Shown here: piece after piece, positions 47,114-55,637 of the stretch | Position numbering within the stretch: the first letter of the stretch is position 1 | Layout: each line of letters starts with the position of its first letter | From: Methanofollis ethanolicus | GTDB lineage: Archaea > Halobacteriota > Methanomicrobia > Methanomicrobiales > Methanofollaceae | Direction: 5' to 3' | Assembly: GCF_001571385.1 (NCBI RefSeq) | Contig: NZ_BCNW01000001.1 | Span: 248,001-312,000 of the forward strand | DNA: 64,000 nucleotides | The notes under the pieces: generated by a model | Seen by the model: only the letters and a program-made list of their open reading frames with translations | Database searches by the model: none | What the model was told of the DNA's origin: nothing | Position numbers and translations under genes: made by a program

Positions 47114-48148
47114 TCAGGGGTTCTGCCCGGTCGTGAAGGGGGAAGTTCCCTCCCCGAACCCTATCTGTTTTAAGGCCAGCGCCTTCTTCTCGACGAGGTG
47201 CCAGGACGCGTAGGCCAGGGGGAAGGTCAGCAGGACCGAGAGGCCCGAGAAGAGCCAGAGAGGCATTGACGTCCCGAGATAGAGGACGATCATCTGCTGG
47301 ATCGGGTAGGCATAGATATAGATGCCGTAACTGAAGTCGCCGCGATTCCCGAAACGGTTCATGGCCGGAACACCCAGATGAGCGACAGCGAGGACGATGT
47401 ACGGTACGGCGACGAAGGCAAGAAAAAGAACGTAGGGCGTCTGCGATGCCGCGACAAGGACGACAGCGAGGACGGCGGCGGTTCTGGGGTCGTAACGATG
47501 GTCAGGATGGTGGACAGCGAGGTAAGCACCGATGAGGAAGTAGAGAGTGAACCGCACCTTCGCAAGGCCGGGGTCCCCGGACACCACCATCCAGATCGCA
47601 AAGTCGATGGCTATCAGGGCAAGAAGGACATCTTTTCGCCGCAGGAGGCCGGCGACACCGAGGAGTGCGACGAGGATGTACATCACGAACTCCACCGGGA
47701 TCGTCCAGAGGGATGCGTTTACGAAGGTGACAGGGTTTGACTGGAAGAGCCCGAGGGCCGATCCGTTCCAGACCGAACCGAAAGACGCGAGAGTGAAAGG
47801 GGAGAGGAGCGTCATGACATAGTCGGTGAGAGGGAGGGTCGTTGCGACCGGACCGATGAGAAGAAACGTGAAGATCAGGGCCGGTACCAGCGCGGGAAAG
47901 ACCCGGAGGGACCTCTTCCAGAAGAACCGCTTCACGTCGGGCTGTGCCATCCAGCTCTGCGGGATAAGATACCCGCTGGTCACGAAAAGACTCGCGAGGG
48001 CGGCCTGCCCCACCAGCACCGCCGGGGAGTTGCCCGGTATCGCCCCATATCCGATCTGGAGGGCATAGGCATGGGAGACGATGATGACCAGGGCCGCGGA
48101 GAGACGGAGAAAGTCGAAGTTGTTTGCATGCCGGCGGGAGGTCTCCAC
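47114..48148 (-). CDS. Acyltransferase-3 family membrane O-acyltransferase
   Basis: A 344-residue protein with about ten transmembrane helices. It starts with the family signature NNFDFLRLSAALVIIVSHAYAL, where the histidine is the catalytic base, followed by the substrate loop (SGYLIPQSWM). Such enzymes acetylate surface glycans or lipids. No polysaccharide cluster is adjacent, so the target is unknown. It lies convergent with the hybrid kinase gene (14 bases apart) and divergent from gap. Confidence 0.88.
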   Translation of the reverse strand: METSRRHANNFDFLRLSAALVIIVSHAYALQIGYGAIPGNSPAVLVGQAALASLFVTSGYLIPQSWMAQPDVKRFFWKRSLRVFPALVPALIFTFLLIGPVATTLPLTDYVMTLLSPFTLASFGSVWNGSALGLFQSNPVTFVNASLWTIPVEFVMYILVALLGVAGLLRRKDVLLALIAIDFAIWMVVSGDPGLAKVRFTLYFLIGAYLAVHHPDHRYDPRTAAVLAVVLVAASQTPYVLFLAFVAVPYIVLAVAHLGVPAMNRFGNRGDFSYGIYIYAYPIQQMIVLYLGTSMPLWLFSGLSVLLTFPLAYASWHLVEKKALALKQIGFGEGTSPFTTGQNP

Positions 48149-48294
48149 ACCATGGGAAAGGGCAGGCGCGTATATAGACCTGCGTATAGAACGACCGGCG
48201 CAGGCGCGAATGCGACGACGAGCATTCCTGGCCCCTGATCCCTGGCCCGGAAGAAGGGAACATTTATGTGCTTCTGCTCTTACTGAAGCTTTAC

Positions 48295-49314
48295 ATGATC
48301 AAGGTCGCAATCAACGGATTCGGCACTATCGGCAAGAGAGTCGCCGATGCGGTCGCCGCTCAGCCAGATATGGAGGTCGTGGGAGTCTCCAAGACCCGGC
48401 CCAGCGCCGAGGCCTACATCGCGAACCAGCGCGGCTACCCCCTGTACATCGCGGAGATCAACAAGCGCAAAGCCTTCGAAGACGCTGGCATTGAGGTCGC
48501 AGGCGACGTCACCGAGATGATCAAGCACGCGGACATCGTCGTGGACGCCACACCCGGCGGCGTCGGCGTGAAGAACAAGAAACTCTACGAACTCTACGGT
48601 GTCAAGGCACTCTGGCAGGGCGGCGAGGACCACGAGGTCGCGGGCTTCTCCTTTTGCTCCAGCTGCAACTATACTGAGGCGAAGAACCGCCAGTTTGTGC
48701 GGGTCGTCTCCTGCAACACCACCGGCCTCTGCCGGATCATCCAGGCCATGGACGAAAAGTTCGGGGTGGAGAGAGTGCGGGCGACGATGGTCCGCCGCGG
48801 TTCCGACCCCGGCGAGGTGAAGAAAGGGCCTGTCGACGCGATCGTCCTCAACCCCGTCGAGATCCCGAGTCACCACGGCCCCGACGTCCAGACCGTCCTC
48901 CCGCATATCGACATCACCACGATGGCTATGATCGTGCCGACGACCTTCATGCACATGCACGCCGTCCAGATGGACCTCAGGAGCGATGCGACCCGCGAGG
49001 AGGTTCTGGAGATCATCGAGAAACACCCGCGGCTGGGCCTTGTGCGCAAGGGCACCGGGATCACGAGCACCGCGGAACTGAAGGAGTTCGCGCAGGACAT
49101 GGGCAGGAGGCGCGCCGACCTCTACGAGAACTGCATTTTTGCAGAGTCCATCGGATTCGTCGGCCGCGAACTCTTCCTCTTCCAGGCGATCCACCAGGAG
49201 GCCGACGTCGTCGTTGAGAACGTCGATGCCATCCGCGCCATGATGAACGGGGCTGACGACGCCACCACCTCCATCGCGATGACCAACCGGGCACTTGGCT
49301 TCACTGCCATTTGA
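48295..49314 (+). CDS. gap: Archaeal (type II) glyceraldehyde-3-phosphate dehydrogenase
   Basis: A 339-residue NAD(P)-dependent enzyme of glycolysis/gluconeogenesis. It begins IKVAINGFGTIGKRVADAV (cofactor fold). The archaeal type is shown by VDATPGGVGVKNK and by the catalytic cysteine in VVSCNTTGLCRI, with HMHAVQMDL later. TTTATGTG at 48272-48279 lies about 20-23 bases before the ATG, so the mRNA may be leaderless. It is divergent from the acyltransferase. In methanogens its main use is probably biosynthetic gluconeogenesis. Confidence 0.96.
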   Translation: MIKVAINGFGTIGKRVADAVAAQPDMEVVGVSKTRPSAEAYIANQRGYPLYIAEINKRKAFEDAGIEVAGDVTEMIKHADIVVDATPGGVGVKNKKLYELYGVKALWQGGEDHEVAGFSFCSSCNYTEAKNRQFVRVVSCNTTGLCRIIQAMDEKFGVERVRATMVRRGSDPGEVKKGPVDAIVLNPVEIPSHHGPDVQTVLPHIDITTMAMIVPTTFMHMHAVQMDLRSDATREEVLEIIEKHPRLGLVRKGTGITSTAELKEFAQDMGRRRADLYENCIFAESIGFVGRELFLFQAIHQEADVVVENVDAIRAMMNGADDATTSIAMTNRALGFTAI

Positions 49315-49350
49315 AGAAGGATTAATCCCCCGGACATCCCATATTCTTTT

Positions 49351-50292
49351 ATGGATCCATACTCTCTTGTCACGCGTAATACCGTGGAGATCGTCACCGA
49401 CGAGGAGCTGCGGGCCCTCCTCCAGAAGCCCGTTCGGCGGGTCTACGCCGGGTACGAGCCCTCGGGCGAGATCCACCTCGGCCACCTGGTGACCATCAAC
49501 AAGCTGATGGACCTTCAGAAGGCCGGGTTCGAGGTGACCGTCCTCCTCGCCGACCTCCATGCCTTCCTCAACCACAAGGGCACGCTCGACGAGGTCAGGG
49601 AGACCGCCGAGTACAACCGCCGGTGTTTCGAGGCCCTCGGCCTGAAAGACGCGAAGTTCGTCATGGGCACCGACCTTCAGCTCAACTCCGAATACGAACT
49701 CCTCGTCCTCCAGCTCTCCCAGGAGGTCACGGTCAACCGGGCGCACCGCTCGATGGACGAGGTCGGCCGCGGCATGGACCACCCGGCCGTCTCCCAGATG
49801 GTCTACCCGATCATGCAGATGGCCGACATCGCGCTCCTCGGCGTCGATGCCGCGGTCGGCGGGATCGACCAGAGGAAGATCCACATGCTTGCCCGCGAGT
49901 ACCTGCCGGGCATGGGCTACGCCGCACCGGTCTGCATCCACACCCCCATCATCAATGGTCTGGACGGCAAGAAGATGTCCTCGTCTGCCGGAAACCTCAT
50001 ATCGGTCGCGGACAGCGAGGACGATATCAGGGCGAAGATGAAGAAGGCCTTCTGCCCGCCTGGCATCGAGGAGAACCCGGTGCTCCAGGTGCTCCAGCAT
50101 CACATTTTCCCCCGTTTCGAGACGGTCGTGATGCACAGGCCGGCGAAGTTCGGCGGCGACCTTGAGTTCTCCTCGTATGCCGCGGTGGAGGCCGCCTATG
50201 GTGCGGGCCAGGTCCACCCCCTCGACCTGAAGACGATGACCGCCGACTACCTCGCCGAGGTGCTCGCCGGCGTGCACGATGCTGTGGTGTAA
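49351..50292 (+). CDS. tyrS: Tyrosyl-tRNA synthetase (archaeal type)
   Basis: A 313-residue class I synthetase, the short archaeal/eukaryotic form. The HIGH-like motif is GEIHLGHLVT, tyrosine-pocket residues occur in VYAGYEPSG and in YPIMQMADIALLGVDAAVGGIDQRK, and KMSSS appears as DGKKMSSSAGN. It should charge tRNA-Tyr. It is followed by rio1 after four bases and then by a KH protein gene, a translation-related operon. Confidence 0.96.
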   Translation: MDPYSLVTRNTVEIVTDEELRALLQKPVRRVYAGYEPSGEIHLGHLVTINKLMDLQKAGFEVTVLLADLHAFLNHKGTLDEVRETAEYNRRCFEALGLKDAKFVMGTDLQLNSEYELLVLQLSQEVTVNRAHRSMDEVGRGMDHPAVSQMVYPIMQMADIALLGVDAAVGGIDQRKIHMLAREYLPGMGYAAPVCIHTPIINGLDGKKMSSSAGNLISVADSEDDIRAKMKKAFCPPGIEENPVLQVLQHHIFPRFETVVMHRPAKFGGDLEFSSYAAVEAAYGAGQVHPLDLKTMTADYLAEVLAGVHDAVV

Positions 50293-50296
50293 TACT

Positions 50297-51091
50297 ATGG
50301 GTGGGGACAGGGAAGGAAAGGACTTCGACCGAAAGCTCGAGGAGATGGGCATCCGGATCAAGGACGCGGACTCCAGGAAGGTGAGGGGCGAGGTCTTCGA
50401 TGAGAACACTCTCCTTGCCCTGTACCACCTTGTCCACAAGAAGAAACTCTCGGCTATCGGCGGCTCCATCTCCACCGGGAAGGAGGCGAACGTCTTCCTT
50501 GGCGAGAGGGAAGGAAAAACGGTCGCCATCAAGATCTACCGGATGAGGACGGCGAACTTCAAGGCGATGGCCGAATACATCATTGGCGACCCCCGCTTTG
50601 CCGGAATGCGGCGGACGCGCAAGGACATCGTCTTCACCTGGACAAAGAAGGAGTTCGCAAACCTCAAACGCGCCCGTGAGGCAGGCCTCCCGGTGCCGGA
50701 GCCGTACGCCTTCGACAGGAACATCCTGATCATGGAGTTCATCGGGGAAGACGATACGGCGGCCCCCCAGATCAGGAACGTGGAACTTGAAGACCCTGAA
50801 GGAGTGTACAGGGCGGTCGTAGGAGAGATCAAGACGCTCTTCCAGGAGGCCAGACTTGTCCACGGCGACCTGAGCGAATTCAATATACTCTGGCGGGAAA
50901 AACCCTATATCATCGACATGGGCCAGGCGGTTACTCGCGAGCACCCGAATGCCGGAACTTTTCTGATCCGGGATATCAGGAATATCAACCGGTTTTTCTC
51001 CTCTTTCTGCCCGGTGGAGGACGAGGACGTGCTGGTGCGCGAGGTGACGGGCGGGACATTCCGCCCCCTGCAGCCAGAAAAGGAGCAGTGA
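50297..51091 (+). CDS. rio1: RIO1 atypical serine kinase
   Basis: A 264-residue RIO-family kinase/ATPase required for late small-subunit ribosome maturation. The modified P-loop is GGSISTGKEANVFL, the hinge/metal residues follow in VAIKIYRM, the catalytic loop is LVHGDLSEFN and the DFG equivalent is IIDMGQAV. Length and order match archaeal Rio1. The GTGA junction with the KH gene suggests coupled translation with the downstream RNA-binding protein, whose eukaryotic homologue Dim2/Pno1 also works on 40S maturation. Confidence 0.95.
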   Translation: MGGDREGKDFDRKLEEMGIRIKDADSRKVRGEVFDENTLLALYHLVHKKKLSAIGGSISTGKEANVFLGEREGKTVAIKIYRMRTANFKAMAEYIIGDPRFAGMRRTRKDIVFTWTKKEFANLKRAREAGLPVPEPYAFDRNILIMEFIGEDDTAAPQIRNVELEDPEGVYRAVVGEIKTLFQEARLVHGDLSEFNILWREKPYIIDMGQAVTREHPNAGTFLIRDIRNINRFFSSFCPVEDEDVLVREVTGGTFRPLQPEKEQ

Positions 51092-51096
51092 ATCAT

Positions 51097-51639
51097 ATGA
51101 CAGTACAGGAAATCAGGATTGGTGCAAACAGGATTGGTGCCCTCATTGGAAAGGACGGCGCCGTCAAGAAGGCGCTGGAGGAGAAGACAGGGGCCGCGAT
51201 CCAGATCGACAGCGACGAGGGCGAGGTGCGGATCGAGGGGGAGGACGCCGCCGGCGTGCTCAGGGCGACCGATGTCGTCACTGCGATCGCCCGGGGTTTC
51301 TCTCCTGAGCGGGCTTTCAGGCTCCTCGAGGACGAGGACCTCACCATCGACGTCATCGATCTTTCTGTGGTGGAACCCTCCCCGCGCCAGCAGGAACGGC
51401 TCCGCGGCAGGATCATCGGCAAGGCCGGAAAGGCGCGGGAACAAATCGAGGACATGGCCTATGTCGGCATCTCGGTGCAGGGCAAGACCGTCACCCTGAT
51501 CGGGACGCCCGACCACCTCAAGAATGCCCGAACGGCCCTTGAGATGCTCATCAACGGCGTGCCCCATGAGACCGTCTACTCCTTCCTGGAGAAGAAGCGG
51601 CGCGAGGAGAAGGAAAATATCCTGGACTACTACTACTGA
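51097..51639 (+). CDS. KH-domain RNA-binding protein (Dim2/Pno1-like)
   Basis: A 180-residue protein with two KH domains: IRIGANRIGALIGKDGAVKKALEEKTG first, and RLRGRIIGKAGKAREQIEDMAYVGISVQGKTV second. Both GxxG loops are present. Archaeal homologues of eukaryotic Dim2/Pno1 bind the 3' end region of 16S rRNA and partner aIF2alpha or Rio proteins. ATG at 51097 is preferred since AGGAG is 11 bases upstream; the GTG at 51088 overlapping rio1 is too near the same ribosome binding site. It ends tyrS-rio1-KH. Confidence 0.92.
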   Translation: MTVQEIRIGANRIGALIGKDGAVKKALEEKTGAAIQIDSDEGEVRIEGEDAAGVLRATDVVTAIARGFSPERAFRLLEDEDLTIDVIDLSVVEPSPRQQERLRGRIIGKAGKAREQIEDMAYVGISVQGKTVTLIGTPDHLKNARTALEMLINGVPHETVYSFLEKKRREEKENILDYYY

Positions 51640-51670
51640 TCCCCGCGCGCCCGGCGTTATTTCCGATGGA

Positions 51671-51680
51671 GAGATATATA
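51671..51680 (+). promoter_or_regulatory. hel308 TATA box
   Basis: GAGATATATACATCC has a strong TATA element about 75 bases before the hel308 start. Transcription would begin near 51700, so the ORB at 51729-51748 lies in the 5' leader. Confidence 0.5.
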
Positions 51681-51728
51681 CATCCAACAACTATATTTTC
51701 TACAATCTGTGGACATGGTCTTGAATTT

Positions 51729-51748
51729 CGAGTGGAAACAAAGGGGTC
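51729..51748 (+). other. Origin recognition box at the start of hel308
   Basis: CGAGTGGAAACAAAGGGGTC, 19 of 20 identical to the ORBs at 25961 and 29875, ends three bases before the hel308 ATG at 51752. It is 22 kb from the main cluster. Its GGGGT may also serve as part of the ribosome binding site. Initiator binding here could repress the helicase gene or mark a secondary site. Confidence 0.75.
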
Positions 51749-51751
51749 CAT

Positions 51752-53932
51752 ATGAAGGTTGCTGACCTGCCTCTTCCCGACGCCCTCAGGTCGCAGTACC
51801 GTGCACGCGGGATCGAGGCGCTCTACCCTCCCCAGGAGGCCTGTGTCAGGACCGGGATCTTCGAGGGGAAAAACCTCCTGTGCGCCATCCCAACGGCGAG
51901 CGGCAAGACCATCGTTGCCGAGATGGTGATGCACCGCCATATCGCCGACGGCGGCACGTGCCTGTACATCGTCCCCCTCAAGGCCCTCGCCACTGAGAAG
52001 TATGAGGACTTCTCGGGCAAGGGCGTCAGGGTCGGGGTGGCGACTGGCGACCTCGACCGGAAAGACACCTATCTTGGCAAAAACGATATTATCGTCGCCA
52101 CGTCGGAGAAGGTAGATTCTCTCCTGCGGAATGCCGCACCCTGGCTCTCCAGAATCACCCTCCTTGTCGTGGACGAGTGTCACCTCATCGCCTCCCCTGA
52201 CCGGGGTGCGACCCTTGAGATGGTGATCGCGAAACTCAGGCACAGGAACCCGGGGATGCAGGTGATCGCCCTCTCGGCGACTGTGGGCAACCCCGGCGCC
52301 CTTGCTGGCTGGCTCGACGCCGAACTCGTGACAAGCGAGTGGCGGCCAGTCGACCTGCGGGAAGGGGTCTTCTGCAATGGCACGATCCACTTCGCGGACC
52401 ATGAGAGGCAGGTGCCGTCAAAGTCGAAGAACGACGACCTGAACCTCTGCCTGGACACGGTCGCGGAGGGCGGGCAGTGCCTTGTCTTTGTCTCGTCGAG
52501 GCGGAATGCGGAAGCCTTTGCAAAGAGGGCGGCCGGCGGGCTGAAACTCTCTGAGACGACTCTCGACGACGCGGCCGACGCGATCGAACGTGAAGCGGCG
52601 ACCGACCTCGGGAAGACACTTGCTCTCTGTGTCAGGAAGGGTGCGGCCTTCCACCACGCCGGCCTCTCATCGGCGGAGAGGAAGATCGTCGAGGACACCT
52701 TCAGGACAGGGGCGATCCGGGTGATTTCGTCGACGCCCACCCTTGCCGCGGGCCTCAACCTCCCGGCGCGGCGGGTGGTGATCCGCGACTACCTCCGTTT
52801 CGGCGACGGCGGCATGGCACCGATCCCGGTGGGTGAGTACAAGCAGATGGCCGGGCGTGCCGGCAGGCCGCACCTCGACCCGTACGGCGAGGCGGTCCTC
52901 ATTGCAAAGAGTGAGGATGGCTGCCAGGACCTCTTCGAGGCGTACATCGACGCACCCCCCGAGGAAGTCTCCTCCCAGTGCAACTCGGAGAATGCCCTGC
53001 GCACCCATGTCCTCTCCCTTATCGCCACCCGCTTCGTGCAGAGCCGTGGCGAGGTGCTCTCCTTCATGGGGGAGACCTACTATGCCTACGAGCACCAGGG
53101 GCTGCAGTCCACCATCCATGAGACCATCGACCGTGTGATCGACTGGCTCGTCGACGCCGAGATGGTGACGGAGTTCGGGGATCGCCTCGAAGCGACAGAG
53201 TACGGCGACCTCGTCTCCCGCCTCTACATCGACCCGAGGAGTGCGGAGAAGGTCGTTGCCGCCCTCAGAGGGGCCCCGACCTATACCGACATCGGTCTTC
53301 TCGAACTCATCTGCGAGACGCCCGACATGCTCACGCTCTTTTTGCGTAAGGACGACGCCGAGATCCTCCCTCTCTTCCTCCAGGACCACGAGGCCGAACT
53401 CTGGACTGGCGTCCCGTACGGCTCAGACGAGATGGAGGCGTTCTACGCTTCGGTGAAGACCGCAATGCTCCTTTCCGAGTGGTCTGACGAGGTGACAGAG
53501 GCGATGATCTCCGAGCACTTCAATGTGGGACCTGGCGACATCCACAACAAGGTCGAGACCGCTGTCTGGCTCATCCACGCCGCCTCGCGCCTTGCATACC
53601 TCTTCAACCGCCCCCTCGCAAAACCGATCGCCGACCTCGGGACACGGGTGAAGTACGGTATCAAGAAGGAACTTCTGCCTCTCATCGCCCTGCGCGGCAT
53701 CGGTCGGGTGCTCTCCCGGCGCCTCTTCGACCTGGGCATGACGACGCCACAAGAGATGAGGGCGGCCGGGATCGGGAAGATCGCTCCCATCCTCGGTGAG
53801 AAGACAGCGGCGAAGGTCCTCGCCCAGATCGAGGGGAAGGAGGCCGGAGACGATGCCCCGGCCGTCGAAGAGGAGATCGAGGTGAAAAGAGAGCGGCGGC
53901 AGACCACGCTCTCTGCATTTCGAGGGACATGA
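51752..53932 (+). CDS. hel308: Hel308-type Ski2-like DNA helicase
   Basis: A 726-residue superfamily-2 helicase that unwinds lagging-strand and fork structures in archaea. Motifs: Q-motif region [10 protein letters not shown] (AIPTASGKT), II (VVDECH), III (ALSATVGN), IV-VI ([36 protein letters not shown]), then the winged helix, ratchet helix and helix-hairpin-helix domain near the C-terminus ([19 protein letters not shown]), ending in a PCNA-interaction-like tail [12 protein letters not shown]. It should take part in replication fork repair. The gene overlaps cgi121 by four bases. Confidence 0.95.
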   Translation: MKVADLPLPDALRSQYRARGIEALYPPQEACVRTGIFEGKNLLCAIPTASGKTIVAEMVMHRHIADGGTCLYIVPLKALATEKYEDFSGKGVRVGVATGDLDRKDTYLGKNDIIVATSEKVDSLLRNAAPWLSRITLLVVDECHLIASPDRGATLEMVIAKLRHRNPGMQVIALSATVGNPGALAGWLDAELVTSEWRPVDLREGVFCNGTIHFADHERQVPSKSKNDDLNLCLDTVAEGGQCLVFVSSRRNAEAFAKRAAGGLKLSETTLDDAADAIEREAATDLGKTLALCVRKGAAFHHAGLSSAERKIVEDTFRTGAIRVISSTPTLAAGLNLPARRVVIRDYLRFGDGGMAPIPVGEYKQMAGRAGRPHLDPYGEAVLIAKSEDGCQDLFEAYIDAPPEEVSSQCNSENALRTHVLSLIATRFVQSRGEVLSFMGETYYAYEHQGLQSTIHETIDRVIDWLVDAEMVTEFGDRLEATEYGDLVSRLYIDPRSAEKVVAALRGAPTYTDIGLLELICETPDMLTLFLRKDDAEILPLFLQDHEAELWTGVPYGSDEMEAFYASVKTAMLLSEWSDEVTEAMISEHFNVGPGDIHNKVETAVWLIHAASRLAYLFNRPLAKPIADLGTRVKYGIKKELLPLIALRGIGRVLSRRLFDLGMTTPQEMRAAGIGKIAPILGEKTAAKVLAQIEGKEAGDDAPAVEEEIEVKRERRQTTLSAFRGT

Positions 53933-54441
53933 TGGAGAGTAACTGCGATATCAGGGAGGCGGTCATCGAGATCCCCACGCTTCCCGCATTTCTGGAGACG
54001 ATCAAAGGGATCTCGGAGTCGGCCGGGACGCACATTATCTGCTTCGACGCCGACGAACTCGCCGGCAGGGCCCATGTCACTAAGGCGGTGCGCCACGCCC
54101 TCCGCGCCTGGCAGGAAGGCCGTGCGATCGCAAACACCCTGGAGATGGAGGCCCTCCTCTATGCGGCAGGGACACGTCAGTGCCGGGTGGCGACAGGCAT
54201 CGGCCTCCACGCGGGGACGAACCACTGCTATGTCTGCCTCTGTCCGCCGTCTGAGGCGGCGGCGACCGCGCTCGGCAAAGTCCTCGCCTGGACGGAGGAG
54301 GACTGGGAGGAGATCGACGAAGAGAAGCAGCGTCGCCTGATGGAACGTTACGACATCACGCCCGAGGAGATCGATGCGGCCGGCGGGAGGATCCGCCCTC
54401 TCGTCCTGGAGAGGGTCGCCCTCCTTGAAGTGAACCGGTGA
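53929..54441 (+). CDS. cgi121: KEOPS complex subunit Cgi121
   Basis: A 170-residue protein of the Cgi121/TPRKB family. The core is [36 protein letters not shown]; in KEOPS this subunit binds Bud32 and the tRNA 3' end for t6A37 synthesis. The start overlaps the hel308 stop by four bases (ATGA). Linkage of Hel308 with Cgi121 is seen in other methanogens (recollection, not checked). KEOPS partners Kae1/Bud32 are not in the window. Confidence 0.9.
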   Translation: MMESNCDIREAVIEIPTLPAFLETIKGISESAGTHIICFDADELAGRAHVTKAVRHALRAWQEGRAIANTLEMEALLYAAGTRQCRVATGIGLHAGTNHCYVCLCPPSEAAATALGKVLAWTEEDWEEIDEEKQRRLMERYDITPEEIDAAGGRIRPLVLERVALLEVNR

Positions 54442-54514
54442 ACAATCGATCATGCGATCCCGAAAAGAGATCTGAAGCAGGGCGCTTCTGTCCTGCTGTT
54501 TTTTCTTTTTTCCC

Positions 54515-54694
54515 TCAGTCCTTTGCCATGATCGCCCCGATCACGATGAACCCGAGGCCGATGACGGCGACGACCAGTTCGACGATACCGATGAGGAAAG
54601 CGATCACCTCGGGTGCGAGTTGCGTCATGCCATAGACGCCCGCACCGGCGAGGATAAGCCCTACAACGAGCAATGCAACACCTGTTTTGTCCAT
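54515..54694 (-). CDS. Small hydrophobic membrane protein, 59 residues
   Basis: I translated this from the minus strand: MDKTGVALLVVGLILAGAGV begins the protein and it ends IMAKD. Two transmembrane helices are separated by a short turn (MTQLAPEV), with a basic end. GTGAT sits three to four bases before the ATG, a good ribosome binding site. It is convergent with cgi121. The size, helices and start signal make it a real gene; the role is unknown. Similar small two-helix proteins are widespread in methanogens. Confidence 0.75.
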   Translation of the reverse strand: MDKTGVALLVVGLILAGAGVYGMTQLAPEVIAFLIGIVELVVAVIGLGFIVIGAIMAKD

Positions 54695-54800
54695 GGAATC
54701 ACTTCCCAGTGAATGATTGTTCTATCCGGCATATGAGGGTTTTCCCTCGCCATCGATCCCCTGTGGAAGGTTTTTGACTCCGGGCAGCGATCCCTTCTTC

Positions 54801-55637
54801 ATGGATATTGGGGCGATAGACTGGAATGCGGTATGGGCCGAAGAGGTGCGGCAAAACCATTCTGTAGTCGGTTTCAGGACCGGCCCTGCCCTCTGGGGTG
54901 ACAGGGGTCGTGCCGTCCGGTATGACACGCAGGTCTCGGGCCGCCGGGTGGAGGAGACTCTCTCCGCTCTCCCTCTCGTGCGGGCGGCGCGGGCCCTCGA
55001 CATCGGTGCCGGCCCCGGCACCCTCGCCCTCCCCCTTGCCCGCCGCGTGCGGACGGTCACCGCCGTGGAACCTGCCTCCGGGATGGCCGACGTGCTTGAA
55101 GACCATATGGACGAGGAGGGGATCGGGAACATCAGCGTCGTCAGGAAGCGCTGGGAGGACGTTGACCCATCCGCAGACCTGCGGCCGCCGTACGACATCG
55201 TCGTCGCGTCCTTCTCCCTCGGTATGGAGGACCTGAGGGCCGCCCTCCAGAAGATGGACGACGTCACCGCCGGGTCGGTGCACCTCTTCTGGTTCGCCGA
55301 CCTTCCTGCCTGGGAGCGCCGCTATCTCCAGGTCTGGCCGTCTCTCCACGGCGCCGCCTACCGTCCTGCTCCGAAGGCCGACGTCGTCTGCAACCTCCTC
55401 TGGCAGATGGGAATCTACCCTGACCTCCATATCGGCATGATGCGGAGGGAGGTGCGTTTCGTCGACCTTGACGAGGCGCTGGTGACCTGCGCGCCGAAGT
55501 TCGGGGTGAGCGGGAAGAAGCAGGAAGAGGTCCTCCGCCGCGCCCTGTCAGGCTGGCTCGTCCCCGAAGGCGGGGCCTATGTCCTGCGGGAGACGTCACG
55601 GTACGCGCATATCTCGTGGAAAAAAGAGGAAGATTAA
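54801..55637 (+). CDS. SAM-dependent methyltransferase, unknown substrate
   Basis: A 278-residue class I methyltransferase. The SAM-binding motif I is ALDIGAGPGTLALPLA (about 76-91), followed by VTAVEPASGMADVL (acidic residue binding the ribose). The N-terminal part DWNAVWAEEVRQNHSV is common in methanogen proteins of this type. ATG at 54801 is chosen since upstream codons lack family character. It ends overlapping the metal-binding protein gene by four bases tail to tail, so they are convergent. The substrate is unknown. Confidence 0.85.
   Translation: MDIGAIDWNAVWAEEVRQNHSVVGFRTGPALWGDRGRAVRYDTQVSGRRVEETLSALPLVRAARALDIGAGPGTLALPLARRVRTVTAVEPASGMADVLEDHMDEEGIGNISVVRKRWEDVDPSADLRPPYDIVVASFSLGMEDLRAALQKMDDVTAGSVHLFWFADLPAWERRYLQVWPSLHGAAYRPAPKADVVCNLLWQMGIYPDLHIGMMRREVRFVDLDEALVTCAPKFGVSGKKQEEVLRRALSGWLVPEGGAYVLRETSRYAHISWKKEED

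Noticed and set aside
48280-50532. A 750-codon minus-strand frame opposite gap and tyrS
   Set aside because: It runs across two well-conserved plus-strand genes and their gap; its composition is that of an antisense shadow.
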